This document shows positions 1 to 8,894 of a DNA stretch of 16,342 nt, in pieces. Origin of the DNA: Parastagonospora avenae f. sp. tritici 18332-5 (taxonomy: Eukaryota; Ascomycota; Dothideomycetes; Pleosporales; Phaeosphaeriaceae). The stretch is from contig JAFJTR010000188.1 of NCBI GenBank assembly GCA_022559985.1, positions 1 to 16,342 on the forward strand, read 5' to 3'. Positions within the stretch are counted from its first letter, which is position 1, and the number at the start of each line of letters is the position of its first letter. Below the pieces are notes generated by a model. It was not told the origin of the DNA. It did no database searches and saw nothing but the letters and a program-made list of their open reading frames with translations. A program made the translations under genes and the position numbers.

Positions 1-56
1 GCCATCGTACGTAGCTTGATAGCTTCATGTTAGGGTGTTGATTTTGGTGATCGGAT

Positions 57-90
57 CGATGGTTACGCCGTCCCGATGGTTACGCCGTCC
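57..90. repeat. 17-bp perfect tandem duplication upstream of the methyltransferase
   Basis: The 17-mer CGATGGTTACGCCGTCC occurs twice, back to back, at 57-73 and 74-90. It lies about 100 bp before the ATG at 190, so it is in the promoter or 5' leader. Two copies are too few for a minisatellite; a recent slippage or a doubled binding site are both possible. No other copy was noticed in the window. Confidence 0.8.
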
Positions 91-189
91 GCCTCGGTAC
101 AGGTCCCTGGATCGGCTCTGCGCACGCTAACTTAGTGTCTTCTCCCACCAACATCAACATGCAGCCAGTGTCATTGCAACTGCCTGCAA

Positions 190-1503
190 ATGCCACGCAT
201 ACCGACACGGCTCCTCCGCAAAGCGCATGCTATAGATCCCCTGCTGCCGGCTCTCTTGGCGCCCTGTCGCGACCTCGGCGCCGCGCAAAGCGAGCTACGA
301 TGGCTGCGTGAACACGTCGAGCGAGTCGCGCAAGCGCGTCGTGCACGCGGTGATGAGCTGGCAAAGGGCTCGCTTCTGAGGCAGCTGGTTAAGGAAAGAG
401 CATCGGGAAAACCACTGCAGTATATGCTCGGAACGGAATACTTTGGAGACTTGGAAATTCGGTGCAGACCGGGCGTGCTGATTCCTAGGTGTGTGAGACC
501 GATGAGATAAACCCACCGGACATGATTGCTAAATCGACGACACAGGCAAGACACTGCAGCGTCAATCATGCATCTTGTGCAACTGCTACGTGATGCGCCC
601 AACCTACCTTCAGAACTGCGGTTGCTAGACCTCTGTACTGGCACTGGGTGCATTCCCCTGCTCTTCCGCCATGAGCTACGCTCGGCGCGCCAGGACGTCC
701 ACTTGCGTGCGCTTGCCGTCGATGTGTCTGAAGAGGCTCTGGCTCTAGCAAGTCACAACCTGCGGAGCGCGGACAAGAGCGAAGCCGACACAAAACGGGG
801 CTGCATAGACTTGCTGAAGGCAGACGTCCTCCTCGATCCTTTCGCAGACCAAGTCACGGGGACACCCTCACTCAAGGCCGCAATGAACTATCACGGCCAG
901 CCACCCTTTTGGGACATTCTTATCTCGAATCCGCCCTATATTTCACCATCGGACTACTGGAAGACGACTACACGCTCCGTGAGAGGCTACGAACCGAAGC
1001 TGGCGCTGGTGCCGCCGCAAAGCCCACATCTAGATGATACCAAGAATGCCGATGCCTTCTACTCTCGGCTCCTCGATATCGCGCGAGGCGTAGAGGTTGA
1101 GATTGTGCTTCTGGAAGTGGCAGATCTGGAACAGGCTCATCGAGTTGCTCAGCGCGCTAGGGAACTCGATATATTCGACGGCATCGAGATATGGCGAGAG
1201 AACCCTGGCGCATCTACACCCTCTCCCTCAGGCGCGACCAGCTTTGCCATCGTCGGCGAGGGTAATGGTCGATCCGTCTTGTGCTGGCGTGGAGCAGGGT
1301 CCTCGTGGCTTGGCAAAGCTACCCCAGCAGACAGACCTCATGATGCACAGCGTCTGCCTATGAGATCCAGTGGTCGAACACTTCCTGTTCAGTCACACAC
1401 GGAGTCTCTGCACCCACATTTTGACCCGAGACTGTTCCTCGCTACAAGCCAAAGCAACGATGAAGAGGACATCGCGCGACCGACAAATCAGCAAAAGAAA
1501 TAA
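190..1503 (+). CDS. MTQ1: HemK/PrmC-type protein N5-glutamine methyltransferase, probably mitochondrial
   Basis: This family methylates the glutamine of the GGQ motif in peptide release factors using S-adenosylmethionine. The gene has two exons, 190-488 and 546-1503. The intron (489-545, 57 nt, GTGTGT..ACACAG) is placed where it joins IPR to QDT, restoring the family's IPR-x-[ED]-T motif at residues 98-103. The predicted protein has 418 aa. Residues 1-100 form the helical PrmC N-terminal domain, which favours the Mtq1 rather than the Mtq2 branch. The SAM loop LLDLCTGTGC is at 126-135 and the catalytic NPPY at 228-231. The first 11 residues are basic with no acid (R3, R7, R10, K11), fitting mitochondrial import. 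Homologues usually end near the W-LG at 354-356, so about 60 residues of low-complexity tail (357-418) are unusual; a lost stop or a missed intron could explain them. An ATG at 159 opens an overlapping upstream frame to 311. The family call is secure; the mitochondrial role is inferred. Confidence 0.88.
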
Positions 1504-1739
1504 TGAATGTTGTCAAACTGCTCGTAGCCTCAAAGTTGGCTCTACTATTTGACTAATTATACCCTGTATTTTGGGCCGCTAATGTCGGCTAGCGTTCTGT
1601 CCAGGGCGGGGAGAATGGATGCACCTCACATCGCTCGTCGGCTTCTCGCCAAGTAAATCTGAACCTCAGCCTTTCAAATGAGGTGGACATGTGGTAGGAG
1701 AAGTGATGTCGGTCAATCAAAAGGCGCCAGGAGGTTTTG
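1504..1739. other. Intergenic spacer between methyltransferase and DHH exonuclease
   Basis: This short gap between two genes in the same direction presumably holds the terminator of the first and the promoter of the second. I saw no clear TATA box, repeat or RNA gene in it. Confidence 0.5.
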
Positions 1740-1883
1740 ATGTCCTTTACGACGCCAAAGAATATTAGCGTGCAACGACGTCATCGATTTCCCTGTGTTC
1801 AAATGGTGGTGCACGCTTCTACATTTCCTCCAAGTTCAATCTATGCACTGCATGCATATGAGCGACGAATTATACCCTTTGGG

Positions 1884-3406
1884 ATGAAATCGATCATACG
1901 CTTACAAAGGCTACAATACGCAAGAATCATTACGCCTCATAGCCGCAAATTGTACCGTGCTCCTGCTTTGCCGCATCAATGCCGTAAGCTGCATGTCTTT
2001 ACAGCTATGATGAGCCCAGCAAAACGCAAGGCGGAGCAATCAGTATCTCCGCCCAAGACTAAGAAACCAAGAATCATCGTTCCTGAATACCACCTCACGC
2101 CGTCGAGGCAAGATGAGTGTGGAGAGAACGTGTGGCCTGCTCGAGCAAAGCAAATTGACAGGGCAAGGGAGATCATCAAAGAATGGTTTGTCTCACTGGA
2201 TCTCATCACGATGGCAACAGACTTACATATCGCAGTGCTCGATCTGGGAAACAAACACTGGTACTTCCTGACAAGGATGCTGATGGTCTCTCTTCCGGCA
2301 GTATCTTACATCACACTCTGACCACCCTCGGACTCTCGCCTTCCCTGATCTCCGTCTACTTCCCACCCAAAGGCGCCAATATCCATGACCAATCAACCGC
2401 AGACGCCATAGCTGCCATATCCCCAACATTTGTCTTCGTCCTGGACCAAGGATCGCGGAGAACGCCACCGTTGACACCGCTACCACACACATGCCTTGTT
2501 ATCGATCATCACTTCGCCGACGAAGGCGGCTTTCCCGAAGGTGCAGAGTACGTAACGGCACATGACTGCCCACCCGTGGCCACTAGTGCACTGTTGACGT
2601 ACCACATCTGCCTCCCCCTTCATGCCGAGCTTAGTGACAGAATATCGTGGCTCTGTGCTCTGGGAACCCATGGCGATCTTGGAAGCACAATAAAATGGCA
2701 ACCTCCGTTCCCGGATATGGCCCAGACCTTCAAACAATACCCTAAGAAATCTGTGAACGACGCCGTCGCGCTCGTCAACGCGCCTCGACGATCCGCTGCT
2801 TACAACGTGCAAGATGCATGGGACGCCGTCATCGCCGCATCATCGCCATCCGAGATAGCCAAGAATGAAAAGCTGCATGAAGCTAGTTTCGAAGTCCGAC
2901 GAGAGACAGAAAGGTGCACGCATACGCCGCCGAAGTTCTCGGCAGATGGAAGCATTGCCCTTCTGACGATTAGCTCGGAAGCCCAGATTCATCCCGTCAT
3001 AGCAACGCGGTGGAGTGGGCATCTCAAGTCGAACAAACTCGGGATAGTCATGTGCGCGAACGAAGGGTACCTACCCGACAAGGTGAATTTCTCGTGTCGT
3101 GTTGCGAAGATCGCAAGAGCGAGAGAAGGGGCAGAGAAGGTTGATATCATCAAGAAGCTTGAAAGTATCGTCGCAGGTGATGGTGAGTTGAGAAAGAGAT
3201 TAGGAGAGAGCTTTGCTAGGGGGCATAAGGAGGCGAGTGGCGGCATAGTTGGGAAGGGGGAGTGGGAAGAGTTCAAGAAGCTGATGGGTATTGGAGAAGC
3301 GGAAAGGATCAAAAAGGAAGAGAAGGAGAAGAAAGAGGAGAAAAAAGTGCAGAGGAATACGTTGGCAAACTACTTTGGCAAACCGACGAAGACAAGCAAA
3401 GCATAG
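1884..3406 (+). CDS. RecJ-like DHH-family single-strand exonuclease, possibly dual-targeted
   Basis: DHH phosphoesterases cleave phosphodiester bonds with two metal ions; RecJ-type members are single-strand DNA 5'-3' exonucleases. There are two exons. The intron (2186-2235, 50 nt, GTTTGT..CGCAG) joins KEC to ARSG. Numbering from the internal ATG at 2007 (449 aa): motif I DKDADG at 72-77, motif II D130, the DHH signature at 150-152 and THGD with D207. A DHHA1 domain follows, with RGHKEASGG near its end. The tail is strongly charged (K/E-rich) and finishes with RNTLANYF, which resembles a PCNA-interacting box. The start is ambiguous. ATG 2007 gives a protein beginning with nuclear-signal-like AKRK and KTKKPR. 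The in-frame ATG 1884 adds 41 residues with nine K/R and no D/E, like a mitochondrial presequence. ATG 1740 adds 89 residues and is less convincing. I chose 1884 as the longest form with a sensible N-terminus. Family call is strong; DNA rather than small-molecule substrate is inferred. Confidence 0.87.
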
Positions 3407-3424
3407 CACATGATTATGCAGCAT

Positions 3425-3634
3425 CAGGTGATGCAATAATTCGTGCGCGTTCTGTTTTATCTTAATTTACTATTGCAGAGTGGCTGTCATCTTACATACA
3501 CGCCTAAATAGACTCGATAGCTTATTAGCACGCCACGAAGAGCTTAACTGACCTAAAGTCGAACGGCTTGACTGAACTGCTCTCTGATAGTTTAGGTCGT
3601 GAGGCATACCGCGCACGAATTATTGCAACACCTG
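3425..3634. mobile_element. MITE-like element with 25-bp terminal inverted repeats
   Basis: The left arm at 3425-3449 (CAGGTGATGCAATAATTCG then TGCGCG) is matched by the reverse complement of 3610-3634 with one mismatch in 25 bases. The whole unit is 210 bp, has no coding capacity and contains a further internal pair, GACCTAAA near 3550 and TTTAGGTC near 3592. Size, terminal repeats and lack of genes fit a non-autonomous DNA transposon. I could not find a convincing target-site duplication, so the exact ends and superfamily are open; the CAGG-type end would be compatible with hAT. It lies 19 bp after the DHH gene stop and so probably forms part of that gene's 3' UTR or terminator. Confidence 0.65.
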
Positions 3635-3800
3635 GTGGCAATAGGGCAAGCTTTGACATGCTATAGGCAATCTGATTCATAAAGTGTAAATTATCTACAG
3701 AGAAGCTAGGACCTCAAGCCCTTACAACACCCTCACTTCCAGGCCAGGTGCAGAAGCAACCACAGGCAAAAGCGACACACTCCAACAGGCAACCCAATAT

Positions 3801-4546
3801 CTAACCAGAGTAGACAGCTGGGCCGGGGCTAACGTACTTGAAGCTTGAGTCGTAGATGGCCTTTGTGAAGAGACCATCGCTGAGCTTGTACGCACCAGGG
3901 AACGAAACGCCAGCAGGGTTCGCGCTGCCTCCACCAGTGACCTTGACCTGGAAGCAAGAGACGTAAGGCTGGGGCTGTCCCACGCCAGCATGTAGGGCAA
4001 GAGCCTCAGCACGGACAAGGTAGTCACCAGAGGCGATGTTCTTGGGGACGGTGAACGCGCGCTTTCCGCAGTTGGCGTTAAGGATTTCGGTTCCCCACGA
4101 TGCGGTGCTGCCAGAGTAGCCGTCCTCTGCGACCTTGAAGAAAGAGCCAGAGGTAGCGGTCTTTGCGTCAGCGACCTTGGCCATGTAGACGAGGACAGGG
4201 CCGTAGTGGGCACCGCCGATAGCGGGCTGGGTGCACTTGCGGTCGCCGGGCTGGGCATGCATCTCGACAGTGAGCGAGCCGCCGGCTGTAATGGATCAGT
4301 GAGGTGCTCCGGGTAGGTGTTTAGGAATGAAGTGTACGTACCAGCGACCTCGCATACACCAGACGATGTGGCAGGTCCGCGACCACAGAACATGTCGGAG
4401 GAAGTCAGACTAGCGATGGGAGAGTTGTCCTTGACTGTGCGAACACAAGTTCCAGCCTTGTCTTCGGATCCGACCCAAAGTTGTTGCCATGTAGAGTGGG
4501 CGGAGACAGATGCCACAGTGGCGAGGAGAACGAGACCGGACTTCAT
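3801..4546 (-). CDS. Secreted AA9 lytic polysaccharide monooxygenase (formerly GH61)
   Basis: AA9 enzymes are copper oxidases that cleave cellulose or related glucans outside the cell. The gene has two exons (4342-4546 and 3801-4285 on the - strand). The intron at 4286-4341 (56 nt, GTACGT..TTACAG) joins EVA to AGGSL, and the protein has 229 aa. A signal peptide of 16 residues (MKSGLVLLATVASVSA) ends directly before H17, which becomes the N-terminal copper-binding histidine. The second copper histidine is H95 in GGAHYGP. The axial tyrosine is Y176 in PQPYVSC, with the usual second-shell H167 and Q174. Conserved cysteines and the terminal PGPAVY are present. There is no CBM1 or linker. The leader has a clean CAAAATG start context and an AATAAAAG stretch about 100 bp upstream (4646-4653). 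Which glucan it attacks cannot be told from sequence alone. Confidence 0.93.
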
Positions 4547-5630
4547 TTTGTCGATTTACAGAGTTGGAACTGAAGAGAAGCGAAAGTAGGATCGAAGTGA
4601 ATCTTTATTGTTCTGGATGCCGCGTTTTCAAGCGGCCTTTCCTGGCTTTTATTCTTTCCACACATATGTACGCATGGCCCAGATTGTGTATGTTCAATTT
4701 AACAGTGACCGTGCTCTTCCGGCCCGTACTACCACGGGATCGACATTTCCATGGTCGCAACGAGGTATAGGGTGGGACGGGTTGCCTCTTCACTTAGATA
4801 GATTGCGAAACCGTAGTCAAGCTTTCTTAGCGCAAAGTCCATCGCTGCATTTTTCGACGTGATTCGCAGAAACCCTGTCATGCATACCCCAGGATTTACC
4901 GTTTAAGACACGGCACTCATGGCTGGTTCGGGAGTCACATGGCGTCGCTCTGCATGCAGTGCTGCCTGGTAATATGAAGGTGGGTTAACGAGTCTGCTGT
5001 CATGCTTCAGCCAAAATTTTGTGTGGGACACTGCAGCCGCTGAAAATGAAGGGACTCTTGTCAAGGGTGGGTACTTTATACACAGGAAACCTCGGGTTGA
5101 CCAGAAGATACCCACCATCATGAGACGTTGACGAGAAAGGAACGAGTTCAATTTCGTACGCGTCTCGTTGCCCGTTTCGTTGCTCGTCGCACGAATCACC
5201 CGACATCTCGCATTATAGCCGGGGCCCACTATATTAATCAGCTTCAAACAACGACAATGTCGACAGCGAATTGCAACTCCACAAAACCACAAGCGAGAAA
5301 ATAAATACTAGAGAATTGTCGGAAACGAGGTTCGGTTTGGGTTGGTAGACCGAAACTGTATGACTAAACGTCATGACTGAGTTGGCATGTTCCCAAGACG
5401 ATCTGAGTATATTAGATCTCATATAATTTCAGTCGCCAGGCTTTCTCACGACTCAGATTTCCGGGTTCTCGTAAAGCCACATCCGGCAGGTGGGACTTTG
5501 CATCGTCGATAGCCCATACCCGGTTACCATTGCCGCTGCGTTGTGGACGATGGCGGTAAGCTAGAAGCCCAGAGAAGACGAAGAAGGCGTGTGGGCTGCG
5601 CCGCCTCGAAACGAACCTGAAAGTTGAGGC
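4547..5630. other. Long intergenic region without a recognised gene
   Basis: Open frames here are short and show no known motif, so I treat them as chance. The right-hand part of the LPMO promoter should lie at its left edge: AATAAAAG on the - strand at 4646-4653, CTGGGG on the - strand at 4887-4892 and CCGGGG on the + strand at 5219-5224. The last two fit the CreA carbon-repression consensus SYGGRG, but such short sites are expected by chance. No repeats or RNA genes were seen. Confidence 0.5.
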
Positions 5631-6968
5631 TCAATAATCTCCACTTCTGACCTTCTCATCGTAGTACAACACGGCATCCAATAGGACCTGCGCTCCTAGC
5701 GCACAGTGTTCTGGGCTGGTGTATTCGTCCGGGTTATGACTGACTCCATCTTTGCTTGGAGCAAAGATCATACTGGTCGGACAGACCCGCGCCGACCACG
5801 CACTGTCATGCCCTACCCTGCCCTGCTCTTCATCTCTATGACTTGGTGTTCGCCCACTTGGCGAGTTGCAGCATGGTGCACTGCCTCTATGCAGTGTGGA
5901 TGGAAATGACTTTCTGGCAGGCTCCAGGAACGTTCAATGTTGTATGCCGTGCCGTTGGACTCGTCCGTAATAATTCGGTCGAAGGCTGCAAACATGTGCG
6001 TTGCGAGCTGTTCTACCATCTCATCTGTTGAGCAGCGAATGTCGATGATAAAGGTCACTCCACCGGGAATGGCCGCCTGGCTCGAAGTATCACTACTGAT
6101 CACACCGACAGTGGCAACGCCTAGCATCGTGCTGATTGCGTAATCACGTACGGCTGTGATGAGGCGCGATGCCGTTACCAAGACATCTGCACGGCGAGCC
6201 ATGGGAGTCGTTCCCGAATGACCCTCCACGCCCTCAACACGGATGCTGAACCACTTCATACTCTGCACGGACGTGACGATCCCAACGCTCTTTCTCTCCT
6301 CTTCCAAGATTGGCCCTTGCTCGATGTGCAATTCGAAATGGCACTCCAGACCGTTCGTGCGGTATTCACATGGTGTGTCTCCGAGGTAGCCATTTTGCTT
6401 CAGAGCATCTTCCATACGCACACCCTCTTTGTCTTGAAGATTCCAGCATGCCCCGAGTGGTGTGCTGTTCTTCGTACTCCACACTCCGCTCACCATCATC
6501 GCGCCTGGGAATCGCGCTCACTCTTCATTCGTCCAGTCGATGAGCGTGATTGGACAATAAGTCTCTATGCGATTCTCATGGAGCGTGCGAAGGACTTCGA
6601 GAGCTGCTTGGACACCTAGAATGCCATCATACCTAAATAGACGTCAGCGCAGTTGTGGTGATGCATAAGTACGATGCACATCGTCCGCCCGTGGGCTGTG
6701 TGTCCATGTGGCTGCCCATAGCAATTGCATTGCGATCCTTCGCTATTCCTGGACGCGTAGCGAACACATTGCCCATTTGGTCAATCTTGATATCGCAGCC
6801 CAAGCCGCGGCATTCTTCGACCAACCAGTCTCGGACTTCCTTGTCCCCAGTAGTTAAGGTGAGGCGGCACATACCAGTACCAGTCAGCAATGCTCCCCAT
6901 TGTGAGCAGGTGTCCTGGATAGTGCCGTTCATTCTATCGCCATTGATATTCAGCTGTGTTAATGCCAT
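5631..6968 (-). pseudogene. Broken M20-family N-carbamoyl amidase (hydantoinase/carbamoylase type)
   Basis: The intact family removes the carbamoyl group from N-carbamoyl amino acids or beta-ureidopropionate (also allantoate), using two metal ions. Conserved stretches are clear: GSHMDTQPTGGR, YDGILG, DWTNEE, HIEQGP, GHSGTTPM and GVSHNPDEY. The frame is damaged in three places. The expected intron at 6633-6681 would need GT at 6681-6680, but the first base reads A on the - strand, so the donor is AT; the acceptor TTTAG is fine. The codon after DWTNEE is TGA at 6518-6520, where the family has Gly (NEEG-ARFPG). In the RAG-HD metal-site motif there are five additional bases (TAGGG, 5811-5815), creating a stop and shifting the frame; beyond them the frame is again open (HDSAWSARV) to TGA 5631-5633. 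A start at 6968 is chosen; ATG 7022 is also possible. Its divergent neighbour is a hydantoinase, the preceding step. Sequencing error at all three sites seems unlikely. Confidence 0.85.
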
Positions 6969-7022
6969 TGTGCTTGGTACATGTGTAATGGAGCTGCCAG
7001 GTAACAGAATAACGTTCACCAC

Positions 7023-7347
7023 GGATACACGTGGATGACGTGTTTTCCGTCGGCCAACACGTCGTCTTGATTTGTCTGCATTACTGTTGGTAATGACTAA
7101 TGAGGCCTAATATTATTCTACCAAAGCATGCACGCATTGACGTGGAGGTTGATAAGCATTGGAGAACGACGCCATGAGGTTCGCCTGCGGGGCGATTGAG
7201 GGGTCGCGATAGGAAGGTACCAACCATCTGAGCCTAGGCGATCCTTCAACTCCACGACGACTACAATCGATATGACCGTCAAACGTACAATCGAAGCTAG
7301 CAGGAGACACCAACACCTTCTCGAATTTCGAGATAAATCACCCAGAA
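7023..7347. promoter_or_regulatory. Divergent promoter region between amidase remnant and hydantoinase
   Basis: This gap separates two divergent genes of one pathway. It holds two GATA-factor-type motifs (HGATAR): TGATAAG at 7150-7156 and AGATAA at 7331-7336, the second just before the hydantoinase ATG. It also holds CACGTG at 7028-7033, an inverted repeat GACGTGTT/AACACGTC (7037-7044 and 7056-7063) and a second small one, CATTAC/GTAATG (7079-7084 and 7090-7095). GATA sites would fit AreA-type nitrogen control, which is known for purine and amide catabolism in fungi; use of these copies is inference. Confidence 0.45.
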
Positions 7348-8826
7348 ATGGCTACAGAATATGACCTCATCATCGTGAATGGGATTGTCGTTACAGATAC
7401 CGACATTCAAGAGTGGGATGTTGCGATCAAAGACGAGAAGATCGCAAAGCTGGTATCAAGGGGAGGGCTGAATCACGCCAAAGCCGCAAAGACTATTGAT
7501 GCTGAGGGCGGGTATGTGATGCCAGGAGGAGTCGACGCCCACGTCCATCTTCAAGAGCCACCTCTGTTCGGGAAAGGTTCAACAGCGGACAACTACGAGA
7601 CTGGATCTCGCAGCGCAGTATGTGGCGGCACAACAACCATGGTTACCTTCGCTCCGCAAAAGAAGAGTGAAGACACCCTCCTTAACACCCTCGCCGCGAC
7701 GCACGCCCGTGCAAAAGACAGTTGCTTCATCGACTACTCCTTCCATCTGCTTGTCGGCAATCCGTCAGAAAGAGCTCTGTCCGAATTCAAGACACTCCGT
7801 GAAGAAGGTATCTCGAGTCTGAAAATCTACATGACTTATGAAGCGCTACAGCTCCACGACGGTCAAATTCTCGACGTCCTCATGGAAGCCCGCAAGCAAG
7901 GCATCACAACCATGATCCACGCTGAAAATAACCACGTTATCAACTGGATGACCACGCAACTCGAGAAGCGCAAACTCTATGCGCCAAAGTATCATGGGCC
8001 CAGTCACCCGCCCGTCGCAGAAATCGAAGCAACTTATCGCGCTATATCTCTGAGCGAATTCATGGACACACCCATACTCATCGTGCACGTCTCCACACCT
8101 CAAGCTACTGCACACATCAAAGCAGCAAAGGATCGCGGTCTTCCCATCTTCGCAGAGACGTGTCCGCAGTACCTCTTCCTGACTAAGAAGCATCTCGACG
8201 CCCCCGGCTTTGAAGGCGCGAAATGCGTGTGTTCCCCTCCACCCCGAGAATTCGAATCTGATTGCGACGCCATCTGGACCGGGCTGATTGACGGGACGTT
8301 CACCATTTTGTCGTCGGATCACTGTCCGTTCCGCTACGATGATGCCGAGACGGGGAAGAAGACGAGTATCGGCGAGGAGTTTCCAGATGGGCATTTCAAG
8401 TACATTCCGAATGGGTGCCCGGGGATTGAAACGCGTCTATCTCTAGTCATGAGCGCTGGACGCCTAAACTTGACGAAGTTCGTGGAAATGACTAGTGCAA
8501 ACCCCGCGAAGCTGTACGGGCTTTGGCCAAGGAAGGGTGCGATACGAGAGGGAAGTGACGCCGACATTAACATCTGGTATCCTGAAGGTCAGATGAAGGA
8601 GTTTGAGCTGACGAATGATATGCTGCATCATGACGTTGATTACACGCCGTTCGAAGGACGGGTATTGAAGCAGTGGCCGAGATACACCTTGTTGAGAGGC
8701 AGGGTGGTATGGGACCGAGACAATGGAGGACTTTTGGGTGAGAAAGGATATGGACAGTTTGTAAAGAGGGAGCAGAGTGCTCTGGCGAAGCCGAGAATGA
8801 AGGGCGAATGGCAACTGCCCTTGTAG
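7348..8826 (+). CDS. Dihydropyrimidinase / hydantoinase (cyclic-ureide amidohydrolase)
   Basis: The enzyme opens the ring of dihydropyrimidines or hydantoins to give N-carbamoyl amino acids, probably in the cytosol. It is a single exon of 492 aa, the normal family length. All metal-site residues of the amidohydrolase fold are visible: H65 and H67 in DAHVHLQEP, the lysine expected to be carboxylated at K159 in SLKIYMTY, H191 in IHAENN, H247 in IVHVSTP and D324 in SSDHCPFRY. The start context CCAGAAATGGC is good. A 30-codon upstream frame (7272-7364) overlaps the start out of frame. The upstream neighbour encodes the carbamoyl hydrolase that would use its product, but that gene is broken. The monooxygenase remnant converges on its 3' end with only about 70 bp between. 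This is the one gene of the 5.6-13.2 kb block that appears intact. Substrate (dihydrouracil, dihydrothymine or a 5-substituted hydantoin) cannot be told from sequence alone. Confidence 0.93.
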   Translation: MATEYDLIIVNGIVVTDTDIQEWDVAIKDEKIAKLVSRGGLNHAKAAKTIDAEGGYVMPGGVDAHVHLQEPPLFGKGSTADNYETGSRSAVCGGTTTMVTFAPQKKSEDTLLNTLAATHARAKDSCFIDYSFHLLVGNPSERALSEFKTLREEGISSLKIYMTYEALQLHDGQILDVLMEARKQGITTMIHAENNHVINWMTTQLEKRKLYAPKYHGPSHPPVAEIEATYRAISLSEFMDTPILIVHVSTPQATAHIKAAKDRGLPIFAETCPQYLFLTKKHLDAPGFEGAKCVCSPPPREFESDCDAIWTGLIDGTFTILSSDHCPFRYDDAETGKKTSIGEEFPDGHFKYIPNGCPGIETRLSLVMSAGRLNLTKFVEMTSANPAKLYGLWPRKGAIREGSDADINIWYPEGQMKEFELTNDMLHHDVDYTPFEGRVLKQWPRYTLLRGRVVWDRDNGGLLGEKGYGQFVKREQSALAKPRMKGEWQLPL

Positions 8827-8894
8827 TTACTTTTGCCATAAACTTGTAGAAAGTCGGTCTGGAGTCTAAGTGTCGCTTTATGTGGGCGTTCCAA

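Noticed and set aside
1984..2004. GTAAGC..TTTACAG looked like an intron before ATG 2007
   Set aside because: It is only 21 nt, far below the 45-59 nt of the other introns here; the frame is open without removing it.
3415..3645. Target-site duplication around the MITE-like element
   Set aside because: Flanks of 2, 5 and 8 bp were compared by eye at two possible end positions; none match well.
4903..5292. 129-codon open frame on the - strand in the long intergenic region
   Set aside because: No known motif; residue composition looks random.
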